This document shows, one piece after another, positions 34,544-47,600 of a DNA stretch of 64,000 nt. Location of the stretch: the NCBI GenBank assembly GCA_026120035.1, contig JALRME010000009.1:1116001-1180000 (forward strand), written 5' to 3'. Made by a program: the position numbers and the translations under genes. The notes under the pieces were generated by a model. It did not search any database. It had not been told where the DNA came from and saw only the letters and a list, made by a program, of their open reading frames with translations. Numbering within the stretch: position 1 is the stretch's first letter; every line of letters starts with the position of its first letter. This DNA comes from Coleophoma eucalyptorum (taxonomy: Eukaryota > Ascomycota > Leotiomycetes > Helotiales > Dermateaceae).

Positions 34544-35688
34544 CACAGCTCTGGGAGATTGGCGAGATGGCTGGGCGTTGGAAAGGGATGCGACGACCAT
34601 GCCAATCAGATTAATAATGAACAGACGCGGTGGTGCGTGTATGTGGTTCTCTGGCGGCAAATCCCTCTTCGGTACAGGTACTTCTTGTAAGCAAGGCGTA
34701 GGGTTCTTAACTAAGTGCACCCAGGATCTTTCAACATATACTACTGCACTGCAGACTGGACTCGTTGCTATTGTCCAGGCCAAGTATGACGCGGTAAGGG
34801 GGCGGAAGTTCTTATATATGGGAAGGAGGATTGCTAAGTAATGTTTGGGGGATTGCCACAGGGCTGCAAGTCAGCACCGGAATCATGATGATGCGCCATC
34901 CCAAAAGGGTATTGGGAGCGATGCCGCCAATCACAGTCACTCAGCCGGACAACCATCCCCTGCGCAGATCATCCTCTCCTACGCTACCGACGGTACATTC
35001 AGTACAACTGGGACCGGGATCTGCTGAAACTCGTCGACTTCAACCTGAAGAAGCTAGCTATTCCTCCATGCGGGCCTACAGAGGTAGATTGTAGTCCAGA
35101 GTAATGGTCTACAGAGCCGCCAGAATGTCTTGAAGAGAAGAACTGCCGTGCAACTTCGTCGTTCGCTTCGCTGGACTTTGTAGTCACAGTCTGGGGCTCG
35201 GCATACTGCATCGTATGCAAGAGGTGCTATTCTCGATACTCGACACTGTCAGCCTCTGTTTATCTTAATAACTGTAATGGTTTGAGGGAGTATGCCAGAA
35301 CTGCTTTTCAATAACCTGCACGGTCCTTGAACTGCGACACCCTAGGTGATCAGGACAGAAAACCAGGAGATATATCGAGTATCGTCCTGTTCAGAGGCCT
35401 GGTTCGCATATCCCAAATTGTGGCGCAATTTGTATAATTCGAAGCAGTGAAGAAGAATATATGGACTGTAGATATCTTTACTTGTTACGTAATTAGTAGG
35501 AGCTGGCCGCAGGAGCTATGTACTTTGGAAGATGTCTGGATTCTTTCAGCAAAGCCGGAGACTGTTCCTCTCAAATCACAGGCATAACTGCACACATGTG
35601 AAGAGATTCTTATTTAGCTATTCGGTGAGCTTATATAGTAAAGTGTGATGATAATGTAGAACCAAGAATGCAGAGAGCGGGGGCTCAT

Positions 35689-35708
35689 TGTATATCACGT
35701 GATACAAT
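35689..35708. promoter_or_regulatory. CACGTG palindrome upstream of rfc3
   Basis: ATCACGTGAT (35694-35703) sits in a larger near-palindrome with flanks TTGTA and ACAA. CACGTG is the core bound by bHLH factors such as Cbf1-type proteins. It lies about 120 bp before the rfc3 ATG. Binding is inferred only. Confidence 0.45.
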
Positions 35709-35714
35709 CAATTT

Positions 35715-35720
35715 ACGCGT
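35715..35720 (+). promoter_or_regulatory. MluI cell-cycle box (ACGCGT) upstream of rfc3
   Basis: ACGCGT lies 104 bp before the rfc3 ATG. This is the MBF/DSC1 site that drives G1/S transcription of replication genes in yeasts, and its position before a clamp-loader subunit fits that role. Confidence 0.5.
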
Positions 35721-35823
35721 CGCGAGACTGGAAAGTTCGCGTCTTGCTCCCCAGAAACTTACCAGCACAATCAACCGCACGTCTACGTTTCTTCTATTCA
35801 ACGCACCCCCCATCGCCGCAAAT

Positions 35824-37171
35824 ATGTCCGACTATGAAGATGACATGGATGTGGATGCGCCAGCTCCTGCTTCCACTGTGATGTTCAGCTCCGACAACAC
35901 CAACTCGAAAGGCAAGAGAAGCGCAGCAAATTTACCAGTCGAGGCAGAAGACAGCTTACCATGGTACGCAATCATGGACAAGCGTTGCGCGCAAGGATAT
36001 GCTAATGCCTTCCGATAACAGGGTTGAGAAGTATCGGCCAGACACCCTTGAGGACGTTTCTGGTCACCAGGACATTCTTGCGACCATCAATAAATTTGTA
36101 GATACGAACGTGGGTATCCTCTTATACACCCCTCAGAATTTTCGCTGATATTGAACTAGCGACTCCCTCACCTTCTATTATATGGCCCCCCTGGAACCGG
36201 AAAGACTTCTACAATTCTTGCTCTTGCAAGGCGGATCTATGGTGCCAAGAATATGCGGCAGATGGTGCTTGAGCTCAATGCTTCCGACGACCGTGGAATT
36301 GACGTTGTCCGAGAACAAATCAAGACCTTCGCCAGTACAAAGCAGATATTTACAATGGCACCAACAGGGAATGGGGGTTCATCGATGGCATCATATAAGC
36401 TTATCATTCTTGACGAGGCCGATGCTATGACGTCTACTGCACAGATGGCTCTGCGACGTATTATGGAGAAGTACACAGCGAATACTCGATTCTGTATTAT
36501 TGCAAACTATACGCATAAGCTTAGTCCCGCCCTTCTCAGTCGTTGTACAAGATTTCGATTCAGTCCGCTGAAGGAGAAAGATATCCGGGTGCTGGTTGAC
36601 AAGGTCATCTCGGAAGAGAATGTTCACATTGATGCAGCGGCAACAGATGCGTTGGTCAGATTGAGTAAAGGTGATATGAGACGGGCACTAAACGTGTTGC
36701 AAGCATGTCATGCCAGCAGTAGGTGTATCAGATCCCAGAGACAGTCCCTTGATTCTGACCAAGCCAGGTACACCTCTTCACATTAAAGGGACACCCAAGG
36801 TTCTCGAAAAAGACATTGTGCGAGACCTGATCACAGAAACCACAATATACGAATGCATTGCGTCACCGCATCCAAATGATATCCTTAAAATCATGAATAC
36901 TCTCCTTAAAACTACTGACGTGACCTCGTGTCTCCAGATGGTCAATTCTCTGAAGGCAACGCAAGGGTTAGCTTTGGCCGATATTATCACGGCGCTAAGT
37001 GAACAGCTCTCGAAGTTGGATGTGCCAGCACCAGTTATGGTAACTTGGTTGGACGGCTTAGCCGAGGTTGAATACAGGTTGAGTGGTGGCGGAGGAGAAG
37101 TTGTACAGACTGGTGCGGTAGTTGGTGTTGTAAGGAATGGTGTGGAATTGATGGGCAACGTGAAGGGATGA
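35824..37171 (+). CDS. rfc3: Replication factor C subunit 3 (clamp loader)
   Basis: Four exons (35824-35963, 36022-36109, 36160-36718, 36768-37171) encode 396 residues. After an acidic ~45-residue N-terminus comes WVEKYRP, typical of RFC small subunits. Walker A GPPGTGKT lies at residues 85-92, Walker B LDEAD near 160-164 and the SRC motif at 203-205, which supplies an arginine to the neighbouring ATPase site. A C-terminal collar domain follows. Sequence around [17 protein letters not shown] and CHASSTPL matches the Rfc3 (human RFC5) branch rather than Rfc2, Rfc4 or Rfc5. The RFC pentamer loads PCNA onto primed DNA in the nucleus, and Rfc3 is also shared with alternative loaders such as Rad24-RFC. 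The 49-nt last intron restores the conserved CHASSTP junction. Confidence 0.95.
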
Positions 37172-38261
37172 AAAACGGCCATACTGCATTGGAACGGCGT
37201 TTCAGGCGTTGACGGATATCACAGGAACCAAGGCTATGTCTTCTAGCATCTAAGCAAATTTGCTGATTAAAGTTACTTGCATAGTGGACGGACCTGATCT
37301 TTCAGCTAATGCATAATGTGTGCAGTAGACAGTACTGTCAAATGCCCTGGAGCACAGTACTCGGAATGAAACGGCCGAAAGCCTCCCAACTGGGCTGCTT
37401 CCGCCTTTCTTATGCCAGTTAAGTAGTGACCAATACTATATTCCCCAATTAACGGTCTTGTTATTACACCAAGTCGGCCGATCCAAGCTTCCGGCTATAT
37501 CTTTCCCCAACTTCCGTGATTCCTGCAACCAATCGCGAAGACAAATTTCATTTTGCTACGTGCTTGTCTACAAGCTCAAATGCGATTTCCAACTTGCTCT
37601 TTCGTACCGCAGACGAGGCAAAACCCTTTGCATTTTACTTAAATGATCAAATGTGATCTCCAAGGCACCTGAATGCCAAGAAATCCGAAAACGAGAGTGA
37701 GGGCGGAACTCGCCCTTGAAACAACTTTGTGGGCGTACCGTGCAAGGCCTGGTCGGATCACTTCTAATTCACTCTCGTCATCCATCCCCTCAACTATACA
37801 CCATCATTTTCATCCCGGAATTTAAGAGCACCCCCTTCATGATGCGACGAAGTTTCAACTCAGTCTGAAAAGTCGATAGGACAAATTGCTCGTCAGCCCG
37901 TTGTGCCGAAGGTGGTGCACCGATGCCAAGGTGTTACGCTTTGATCAGACGCTTCCACATTACTGGCCAGAGACAAGCTTGTTTCTTCTCATCTACTCGG
38001 AAAGGGCTGTATGCTGTTTCATGATCACTTAGAGTCGAACGCGCCTTAAGGACTTTATACAAAGTCTTGTCGAGATGGGATTGGGTTGCGAGCCTTGGCA
38101 AGAAGAAGCATGACAGCTCCAGTTGCCGTCCCTCGGGCCATTGCCAGGTAGGAGCAGCAGGTGGTAACAGCAGATGGCAGCATAAGAGTAGAGGAACTGC
38201 CGCAGCTGGATACTAGATTTCTAGATGACCAGAGTAGAATTATTTTACACAAATTTCAATC
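37172..38261. other. Intergenic region between rfc3 and AA9
   Basis: The region contains the 3' flank of rfc3 and the promoter of the LPMO gene. No frame with a recognisable domain is present. Confidence 0.6.
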
Positions 38262-39116
38262 ATGTTGACAGACTTCGTTCTACTTGGCCTTTGGGCCTCG
38301 CTCGCTAACGCTCATGGCACTGTTAGTGGTGTCGTTGCTGATGGAGTATAGTAAGTCTACACCAAGTTGTCCTCAAAGTTTCTTCCTAACAGCAAAAACA
38401 GCTACGCCGGTTACAGCCTGAACTTCCAATACATGAACCCAATCCCCACCACGGCTGGATGGTCAATACCCAAAGACCAGTCACTAGGTCCTCTCATGCC
38501 AGACCAGTTTTCATCGCCAGATATCAACTGCCACGTCAGTGCCACACCGGGCCAGACGTCTGTGGCGATCAAAGCCGGTGGCCAGCTCGAGCTACAATGG
38601 ACGCCCTGGCCAGAATCTCACAAAGGTCCCGTGATGGACTATCTCGCGAACTGCAACGGACCTTGCGAGACGGTAGACAAGACGACACTGCAATGGTTCA
38701 AGATCGACGGCGTGGGCCTGATTGACAACTCGGTGCAGAACGGAAAATGGGCAAGCGATGTCATGATTGCCAACAACAACTCCTGGACCGTGACCATCCC
38801 GGCCGACATTGCCCAGGGCAACTATGTCATCCGCCATGAAACCATCGCTCTTCACGCGGCTGGAAGCCAGAACGGCGCCCAGGCTTACCCACAATGCGTT
38901 AACTTGGCTATCAGTAGTTCGGGAACCGCAAAGCCAGATGGAGTTATTGGCACGGATCTTTACAAAGCGACAGATCCTGGTATTTTGATCAACATCTATA
39001 CCACTTTGTCAACCTATCCTGTCCCTGGCCCGACTCCCTATGCTGGCGCTGTGAGCTTGTCACAGACTGCACCGGCTGCCCCAACAGCTAGTGCTACGGG
39101 TGTACCTCCATTGTAA
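38262..39116 (+). CDS. AA9 lytic polysaccharide monooxygenase (formerly GH61)
   Basis: Two exons (38262-38350 and 38402-39116) give 267 residues. A 17-residue signal peptide ends ANA, so mature His1 begins HGTVSGV, the copper-binding N-terminal histidine. Using mature numbering, the second histidine-brace ligand is H86 (ESHKGP). H164, Q173 and the axial Y175 (AYPQC) are all in place. Cysteines at mature 56/178 and 97/101 give the two usual disulfide pairs. Family members oxidatively cleave cellulose or related glucans outside the cell, using a reductant and O2 or H2O2. The C-terminal ~40 residues are Thr/Ala/Pro-rich and no CBM1 module is present. All active-site residues are intact. It faces a small secreted protein gene. 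Confidence 0.95.
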
Positions 39117-39448
39117 ACCGAGAAGCTTGAGCGAGAAGGGGAGGGGGGTGTAGCGAGTATAGGGTGGATCATAATGTGGAAGAGAGGGCTCCACCGTCAT
39201 TTTTCTCTTGGTTATCATTTCACTTATTATATGCGATTCAAATTGGAGTAAGCAGGCAGGCACCTTCGGAAACAAAGATACCAGGAGTCATTAATCAATC
39301 ATCAATTAATAATTGCCATCACTCTTCAAAATACATTAGAAAATTCATTACAGTGCCTGTACGGCTCCATCTCTTAACACTGTCTTGTGCACAACCCGAC
39401 ACTGTACTGAGCTGGCGGGCACATTCCAGATTTACCCTTGCAGTGCGC
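39117..39448. other. Convergent gap after AA9
   Basis: This 332-nt AT-rich gap lies between two converging genes for secreted proteins and should hold both 3' ends. Nothing else is seen. Confidence 0.6.
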
Positions 39449-40191
39449 TCAACGCTCTAGTTCGCAGTTGGCTCTCATTACACCATTGCCTGTAGACATG
39501 TTGCCATACTTGCCAACCTCAGTATAAGCAGCTCTCCACACAGCGAACTCGCCAACCCACTTCAGCAACCCAGGATCACAGGTGTCTTGCCCGGCAGAGA
39601 ACGGGTCGTCGGCCTGAGTCCACGATCCACAATCCTCACCCATAAGGTCCTTAAGCTCTAGCGAAGTCTTCGCCGTAGCATCCCAGGCGTCTGATGCGCA
39701 AACCACAGTCGCACACCGAATCTGGACGCAGTTACCGGTTCCAGGGAGGTCACCGTAGAAGTCTGGGGAGGCATCGCGCTCGAGGACTGCAGCCTCGGCG
39801 TGGCTGTTTGTTACGGCGGGAGCACTGCCAACTAGGGCCCATTTCTTGACGAGGCGGCTGGCACCTCCAAAGACCGTGTCGAGCGTGTCGGTGAGGGATA
39901 GAGAACTGGAGGTTCCCTGGCTCTTGGTCAAATCCACTTTCCCAAACTCCTCGTCCCCAGCCTCGAATTCCCCGCCTGCTATGCCGAGAGGATTGAATCG
40001 TGCAGCGAAGCGGGACTTCTTTGAGTTGACTGAGTTTGGTGAGGATGGGTTGGCCTCTGGACTGGCGTTTGCGAGACTCAGGGCGAGGCAGAGGACGGGT
40101 CTGTTGCCGGAGTTAGTAAACATATCACAGGGTGCGAGATGATTTTGCGCCGGTTAACTGAGAATACTTACAGCGCGTTAGAGAACTTCAT
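39449..40191 (-). CDS. Small secreted cysteine-containing protein, family unknown
   Basis: Two exons (40191-40172 and 40100-39449) give 223 residues. Placing the first 20-nt exon creates a clear signal peptide (MKFSNAL then a leucine-rich core ending NAS). A charged, Ser-rich pro-like segment follows. The C-terminal ~100 residues hold six cysteines in close spacing (NCVQIRCATVVC, EDCGSW, DTCDPG, ANCELE), suggesting disulfides. No enzyme motif is recognised. Size, secretion and cysteines fit the loose class of small secreted proteins from plant-associated fungi; an effector role is only a possibility. It is convergent with the AA9 gene. Confidence 0.75.
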
Positions 40192-41664
40192 TGTGTCTGG
40201 AGGGGTTGTAAATTATGGTATTATCTCAATATCAGAGAGCGGTAATCGAGTTCAATAGACAAAGCGAGTGTTAAAGAGAGGACGCGACGAGGTGATTGAA
40301 ACTGTCTGCTTCAAGGCTACACCCAGCCGGAACGACGGCCATACTTATATCAGAGATCTTCGACGTTTGTTCATTCATCACGCATTGCCATGATTGCCTA
40401 CGGATAAGTTAGCCGACTCCTGCTGATAGATAGATCCTTCGATGATTGTAGAGGGAGCGATACGATGGTACGGGATGAGCAGTAGATCGATCCTTCGCTG
40501 AATGTGGAGAGTCAAATAGATGATGATGGGATGAACAGTGGATGACCAGTGGGCTAAAGGTAGATGCATCCTGCTGTCCATTGTGGGTGAAGGATGGTTT
40601 GTGGTGGGTGCACATTCGACGATAATGATCCTCTACGATAGCTTCAGGAGAAGGTTGTTATCTCGTCCAAGAGAGGAGTGCTTTCCTGGCCGCCGTCTGC
40701 ATGAGTGATTTTGTTGTTTATTATCCCATACGCTGATCCAAGCCCTTGAACAATCCTGCAGATAGACAGATAATCAGAGAGTATAGTATCATCATGAGCA
40801 TATAGTCCAGATACCAAGTCTCTCCCCTCGCTAAGCCGCTAATCCTTCCTCGCCTAATTTGATCGTGGCATTGATGGCGGAAATTAAGGTAGGATTGGAT
40901 CGTGGTAATCCTTTGAGGCGGCGCACGCGATGATCCCTGCGCTAGATTAAAAAGTGCCGCCAGTCATCCTTCGAACTGAAGGCGAACAAGGCGATGATGG
41001 ATGAGGCAGGTTATCACGTTAATGTATCTGCACGCTATCTCTTGCTTATGAAAGCAGCCTACAATCCAATTGGCAAATGAAATGAAGTAAGATGAATAAG
41101 GACCGAAGATGCCGGTATCCCATCTATTAGAATACCAACCTACAGCTAATCAAAGGTTAGCTCTTATACGTTGCCCATGATCAGCAACACAACTGGTCGC
41201 AATAGCAATGCGAAACACAGAACGGTTCCCCGCGGTATGTCCGTCTTTAGACTTTGGGCTGAAAAGCCTCAAGTCAGCCAAAGCGTCATTTCCGCATTTA
41301 GCTTTCAACCATTTTCGGCATTCAAAGTGCCGTATGCAAGGGGTGGTAAGGTATGCAGTGTCTCAAAAATCTCTATCTCGCACTGGGTTCGTTACTTGTG
41401 GCATCTTGAAAGTATTCATTGAGTAAAGAAACAAAAAACCTCAGCCTACACCGGCCGTAATATCGAGGTACGCCAATGACCAGCCCAGCCGCCCATCGCA
41501 TCATATGCTATGTACACATACATCTCTTTTCCGTATCTTTTCGCATTTGTCGTCCTAAACCTTGGCCCTACTCCCTTGGACTTTTATTGTACATAAACTT
41601 GATTATAATGCTATGACCATCCCCCACAAACAACACACCCGTAAATAGGTACTAAAACCTATAG
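40192..41664. other. Intergenic region upstream of small secreted protein
   Basis: The region holds the promoter of the small secreted protein and the 3' flank of the Snt1-like gene. A diverged 56-bp tandem pair lies at 40427-40538. Short frames near 41171-41426 show no domain. Confidence 0.6.
40427..40538. repeat. Diverged 56-bp tandem duplication
   Basis: Two adjacent 56-nt copies (40427-40482 and 40483-40538) align without gaps at about 68% by hand count. Both begin with TAGAT and a TCCTTCG block and end GGGATGA(G/A)CAG. They lie about 240 bp before the small secreted protein ATG. Confidence 0.6.
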
Positions 41665-44600
41665 TTAGCGCCGACCTTCCATTCGCCTGCGATTCTCTTC
41701 TTCTAGCCGGCGCTGTGCGTACGGATCATATTGATCAACACTAAGCCGTTGTTGTTGATGTTGCATTCTATATTCCATCTCTTGTCGCCTCATGGCTTCA
41801 TGCTTCATCGCAGCCTCGTGCTCTTGAGCTTGAATCATCCGTTCATGACCCATCCCGGCTTGTGGTGGAGGAGCATGGCCCCGACTGTCATAGTTACTCG
41901 GTGTATAACTCCGAGGAGGTCCAATTGAAGAAGAGTGTTGGTGCATAGGATGTGAGGGGTGTTGCCCATATCCATGTGGAGCTGTCGGGGGTTGCTGCGA
42001 TGTAATATGTTGCGGCATCTGCTGGACGGGTGATGGAGCCGACTGTGACGATGGCGCAGCAAAGCGAGATGGCTGCAACGGGTGCTGGGGCTGATATTGC
42101 ATTGAACCGTGCTGAGAAGCATGTGGGTAGCCTTGCTGCTGCGGCTGTGGACCAGCGGCACTAGCAGGAGGGCCATAACGACCATCGAAGCTATTCTGCC
42201 GTGACCTGCGAACAGAGTGTTGAGGCGCTTGCTGAGATGCATATTGTGGTGGAGGTGAAGCAACATGACTGGCAGCTTGACCAAACGCCAGTTGGCGGTG
42301 ATTTTGTTGTTGCTGGGCCTGTTGATGCTGTTGCTGCTGATGCTGTTGCTGTTGCTGCTGAGCCTGTGGATGATATGATGGTCCTAAATGAGGTGAGCCA
42401 GCAGCACTAGCTTGTTGTTGTTGCATCATATACTGAGGCTGCTGCCTTTGATAATAATCACGCTCTGAAGGTTGCGCCATGTCGAGAGGTGATGCAATAT
42501 GCTGTCTAGGTCCCGGGATTGGCTGCTGCTGCTGCGGTGGCGGCGGCGGCGGCGGGGGTTGCTGCTGCTGCTGTTGTTGCGGCGGAGGTGTTGGGGCAGA
42601 TGCAGAGTAGGGAGACTGGTTTAATCGAGGTTGTCCAGGTGCCGACGGGCGTCCATAGCCACCCACAATACCATGAATATCGTTCAAGGATGATTCTCGT
42701 CGAATTTGAGGCGCATGAATGATAGCAGGTTCACGAGGAGGTTGCGAGTACATTTGTTCTCGTGGAGGTGGTGGAGTATGAGAGATTTGTTGTAGTGAAC
42801 TTGGCGCAAAATCACTATTCCGCTTTGTCGGTTGTGGTGGCGGTTGCGGTCGTGGTTCGCTTGGCTCATCATTAAGCAGAGACATTATGCTCGATGTCTT
42901 TCTAGGTTCTGGTTGACGAACGGGTGCTGGAGGTGTAGGTTGAGGAGGTGGTGCAGCGAATTGTTCCTGGCTCATTGGTGGCGCACTCATTGGAGCTCGG
43001 GGAATTGCTGGCGATGGGCTTACGCTTGGAATTTGGTGGACCTGTCCCATGCTTTCATTCATGATATTACGCACTTGAGGGTTGCGTTGATATTGCTGAG
43101 GAGGAGGTGCTGTCCTTCTGATTTCTGCAGGTGGTTGTGGAATCTCGTGCCTAGCATGAGCCATGACATTGGCTTGCATGCTTTGAGTTGAGTAGGGTTC
43201 ATACTGCTGTAGGTTGCTGCGCCTCTCGTGTTCTTGCTTCAGCGTACGTTCACGCTGCTCACGTTGTTCGCGTTCCCGTTCTCTTTCCCTCTCCAACCTT
43301 TCTCTTTCCGCTCTCTCTCTCTCAGCTCGCTCTCGCTCCATCGCTTGCTGAGCCTGTTGTTGTTGCTGTTCAATCTTCAGCGCATTCTGCCTTTCAAGTT
43401 GGGCTTCCTGAGCAGCCATGAGAGAGCGCTGAGATATGGACTGCTCTCCACCTAGCGGCATAGATGAAGGGCGGGCCGGCTGGTTTTGATTCGCGTTCAT
43501 GTTGCGGTCCCGAGGGACAGTAAAAATTCCCAATTGTGGCCCACTAGGGGTTCTGGGATTCTGCTGTATTTGCTGTGAAATTTGTTGTGCAGACTGCGGG
43601 TGTAACGATTTCTTCGGACTTGGTACCGATGTGGGGGGTTGAATAACTGATTGGGGAAGGGTTCCTGCTTGAGCGAGAGTAGGGAAGCGATTGTTATTGA
43701 GGACAGATTGCGGTTGGGGTGAGACCCGCGGCAATGCAATAGCTTGAGCTTGAGATCCTGGAGTTAAGTCCTCAAGAGAGGTGATGGTAGGTTCTGTTCG
43801 ATCGAAATATCCCATCGATTCGGGGCGTCTCTTGGGAACAACGGTCGGCGTGGGTAACGGTCCCGTGGATTCTCCTCGCTCTCGCTTTTCATCGGCTTCT
43901 TTAGCGATTTCTTCCCACTCGCTCATCTTTCCCGAATCTACCTGGCGCTGGTAGTAGTTCTTGACCTGCGTCTGGATGTTAGCGACACGTCGACTCTTGT
44001 TGCTGTCAGACGGTACTGCAAGCCAGTGCTGAAAAACGGTGGTGTATACCATTATATGCGTCTTTGAAGTCATCCACTTTGCTATCCCATGCCAGTCTGT
44101 ACCAAAATGCCTCAAAAGAGCAGGAAAGTCAGTTTGTTCAGGAACACTCCAATAACTTGACGTTTGTTGGACATTACGCCTATCTTGCTGTGATTCGAGC
44201 CCTCCCGGCGTGGCAGAGCCTGTGCGTTCTTGCGCTGGAAATGGTTGAGCTGTTTCGAAGTTGACGGGTACTGGTGTGAGCTTTTTCTCTTGAGGAGGAA
44301 TATAAGGGGAGAACGTCGTCTGGGGTTGTATTTGATTCGGGCCGTCGTACTGAGGAGCGAACCGATTCGGCTCGACCGATTGACGAGGATTGATCTTCCA
44401 CTCTGGAGCAGCTGAAGGAGTGCTTGGGCCTTCGGGCTGCCGTGAACCGCTAGCAGGAGCAGCGGCAAGCAATTGGCTATTCTTCGATTGCTTCGGAGCT
44501 TTCTCGCGTGGCGCGCCTTTTGTTTTTCTCTTCGCTGGTGCAGCACTTCCAGGTTCTCCCTTTGGTGTACCAGCAGACTTGCGAGCAGGGGTTGGCACGG

Positions 44601-47600
44601 GAGTTGCATTCTCGCTTTCGCTTGGGGCGGCCTCTGATGCTGATGCTGCTGTGTTGTATTGGCTTGCAGCAGCAGCTCTTCTCGGTCGTCGTCGACCTCC
44701 ATCTGTATCATTCTCCTGTTTGTCATCTTCATTTTCAAGGGTGATATCTGCTATCAAAGCATTTGACTTGGGCTTTGCGCCACCTGCGCCCTTGCGCTTG
44801 CCACGCTTGGGTTTTAGCTTCTTGACCTTACCCTTCAAGTCACTCGAATGCTTGATTAGGTAATAATGCTGAATACAAGCCTTGAAGTCACGTCGAGGAA
44901 GTGCTTCGGCGATTTTACCCCACTGCTTGGGAAATTCCAAGTATGCCTTCTCAAATGCGGCAACCTCTTCTTCAGAGAAATTATCGACAGGCTCTCCAAA
45001 CTCCAACAGTGCTAATGATCGATCGAATGGTACGAGGTGGGTCCTATCAACAAAGGTTTCCTCCAGTCGCTCCTCCGCATCCCAGTATTGTTCAGGGATG
45101 ATGGCTTCTTTCTCGCTTGCCGTTCTTTTTGCTATCGACTCCTCTTCCGCTGCTTTGCTCTCCATGGCCGACTCTTTGAGGATCCTCTCGTATTCTAATT
45201 CTGATGCAAATCTACTGGTTCCTCGTCGTCCTTCGGCGCGAGCCTCGATCGTAGCAGCGGGTTGAGCATTTTCGGCAGCTCTTGCTTCTGCAGCCTTCTC
45301 GTACTTCGTCCGATACTTTTTTGCAATTGGATCATTTGAGAAGTCAGTCCAACGACGATAATCCAGATAGCGTTGTTTCCATTCCTGCCTTGCAATTTCC
45401 TGTTGCTGGCTTCGCCGAACTAAAGTCTCTCGTTTATTTCTCCTGGCAACACGTTCGACGGTTGGATTGGGTGTCAGACTTTGCAAGAATTCATCATCCT
45501 GATCCCATTTCTTGATGTTAAAGAAAGGAAGTGTGCGCACGCTGGCAACTGGCGGAGTTTTCATTTTCCTGCGCACTGCCTCAATCTCCTCGAGCTGTAA
45601 TTCTTCCCCAACGTCGGTAGTCTCCTCATCGACATCCATCTTAGTGGAGAGTTCTGGAGTTTCAGCGCTGGGCACTACATCTGGCACGGTTGCAACCACG
45701 GAAGACTCATCATCTGTTTTGGCAATGTCAGGCAAGTTGTTCGATACTGTAGGTTCCAGTATCTTGTCATTAGCATCATTTGAGTTGCTATCAGGAAGGG
45801 GTCGACGGGAAGTTTCGGGAGACTCTGGCAGATCAGACTTGTCTTCGACTAGAGGTTGGCTTTCTGGTTCCTGAATTCTGACAGGATTTTCAACATCAAC
45901 TCGCTCATCATTGTCTACCACTGTATCATTTGTAACAGGGGCATTTTCAAGAAGTGATTGAGTGTTACCCATAGCGGCGTCAGATTCTGCTTGACCAACA
46001 GCTTCTGTTGTACCATTTGTGATTTCTTGGTCCTCTTCCTCCTCCTCCTTGACAAGTGCGACATCAGACTGTTGCGGCGAAACAGGCGCGATTGGTATGC
46101 TAGGATCTTCGCCAGATGTCATTTCAATATCTCCGTCAGCGGTTCGGCTTGGTGATTGAGGGTCAGCTGGCACTAGTTGTTCGGCCGCTTCTTGATCTGT
46201 TTCGGGAGCAGAGACTGCGATTTCACTTTTTTCGTCTTTTTCTTGGTGGGTAAGGGATCGTATAGTTTTGCCTTTCAGTTCGTCAAGTATTGGGGGTTCG
46301 GATGGCAATTTCAAAACAATGACATTTGGCAGTGGTCGCGGAAGAAATTCGTTATGCCTCGTCAGTTGCTCCTTGATATTGGCGATTTCCTCCTCGAAAT
46401 AATTCTCATTGATACCTCCATCGTCGCTTGAATCGTCTTCAGACATTTCATCCCTGGGGATTCGTGCTGGGCCAGGCTTCGGCCGTCGCCTCGAAAGGAT
46501 CGGGCAGCGGTCAGGCTCTTGAGCCAAAGTTGATTGAGCTGGACCGCTCATCGACTTCGACTCTTGTGTTGGGGGTTCCAGGTCTATTTGTGCTGGAGGT
46601 GGGCTGTAATCTGACTTAGGGCGCTCGAGTTCGGCCTCTGAATGAGACGATGCCCTCATGGGCTCAAAAGGTGTCGGTGCTGACGGCTTTGATAATGTCG
46701 ATTCTAAACTTCGAGGGCCTTGTGGAATTTGACCACTTAGCGGCCTTGAAATTGCATGTTGAATCGTTTCTGGGTTCCTACCTGAATCAGATACGGATTG
46801 GATTGTGCGGTGTCCCCATGCTTCTCCGCTCTGTGCCGGAGCCAAAGGAGGACTAAATGTTTTCGAAGGTAAGCTAGGAACAGTGGCAGTTTTGGGAGTC
46901 TCTGGAGATTGTTTGTTTAGCTTTGTAGCAGCGTATTCTGGATTGACCCATTTGACCGCAGTCGCATCCTGTGGGGGTCTACCGAAGGAATTTCGGGGTC
47001 CTGGTACATGTGCACGAGGTGCAGTGGGAACTGCAACACCAGGAACTGGCCCAGCACTTGCCGAAAGCGTTGAATTTGCTGGGGCGACAGGTACAGGTGT
47101 AGATGTGGAACCAAATGCAGGAACTTGAGGTGGTGGTGTTGCAGATGGCTGTGGTCTCCGTGCGAACTGGGGATCTGGGGACCGACTTCTCCCTGACTGT
47201 GACCTATAATCTTCATAAAATCCGCCTCTACCACGCCCGCGCCCACCCCGTCCTCGGTATGGAGTACTGAATCCTCCCCGCGCGTAGGGCTGAAGTGACT
47301 CAGACGATGTAGATGGCGTTAAGACAGGCCCATCTCTAGATTCTCGTCGAGCGCGGTCTGGTTCGACACTTGGTGGTGCATCTCTTACATCTCGCGTACT
47401 GTAGTTTGGTGAACGAGGTCGAGGTTGAGGTGAAGGCCTGCGGCCCCTGAAGGAGCTTTCTCGTTCCCTCCCCCAATCTCTATCACGATTTCGATCATCT
47501 CGGAATGGTGGTGGAGGTCCTCGATCGTCTCTTCGGTCTCTGGCAAAGTCGCGGTCTCTTTCAGGTTCACGGCCTCTGTCTCTGCTTTCATCCCTCCAGC

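Larger units (their letters stand above)
34544..35823. other. Divergent promoter region
   Basis: This region lies between the divergent Zn2Cys6 and rfc3 genes and should hold both promoters. Frames at 34831-35094 have no recognisable domain. Two likely factor sites lie close to rfc3 (35689-35708 and 35715-35720). Confidence 0.55.

Noticed and set aside
44112..44738. 208-codon minus frame inside snt1
   Set aside because: It lies within the long snt1 frame, and the SANT domains support the other frame.
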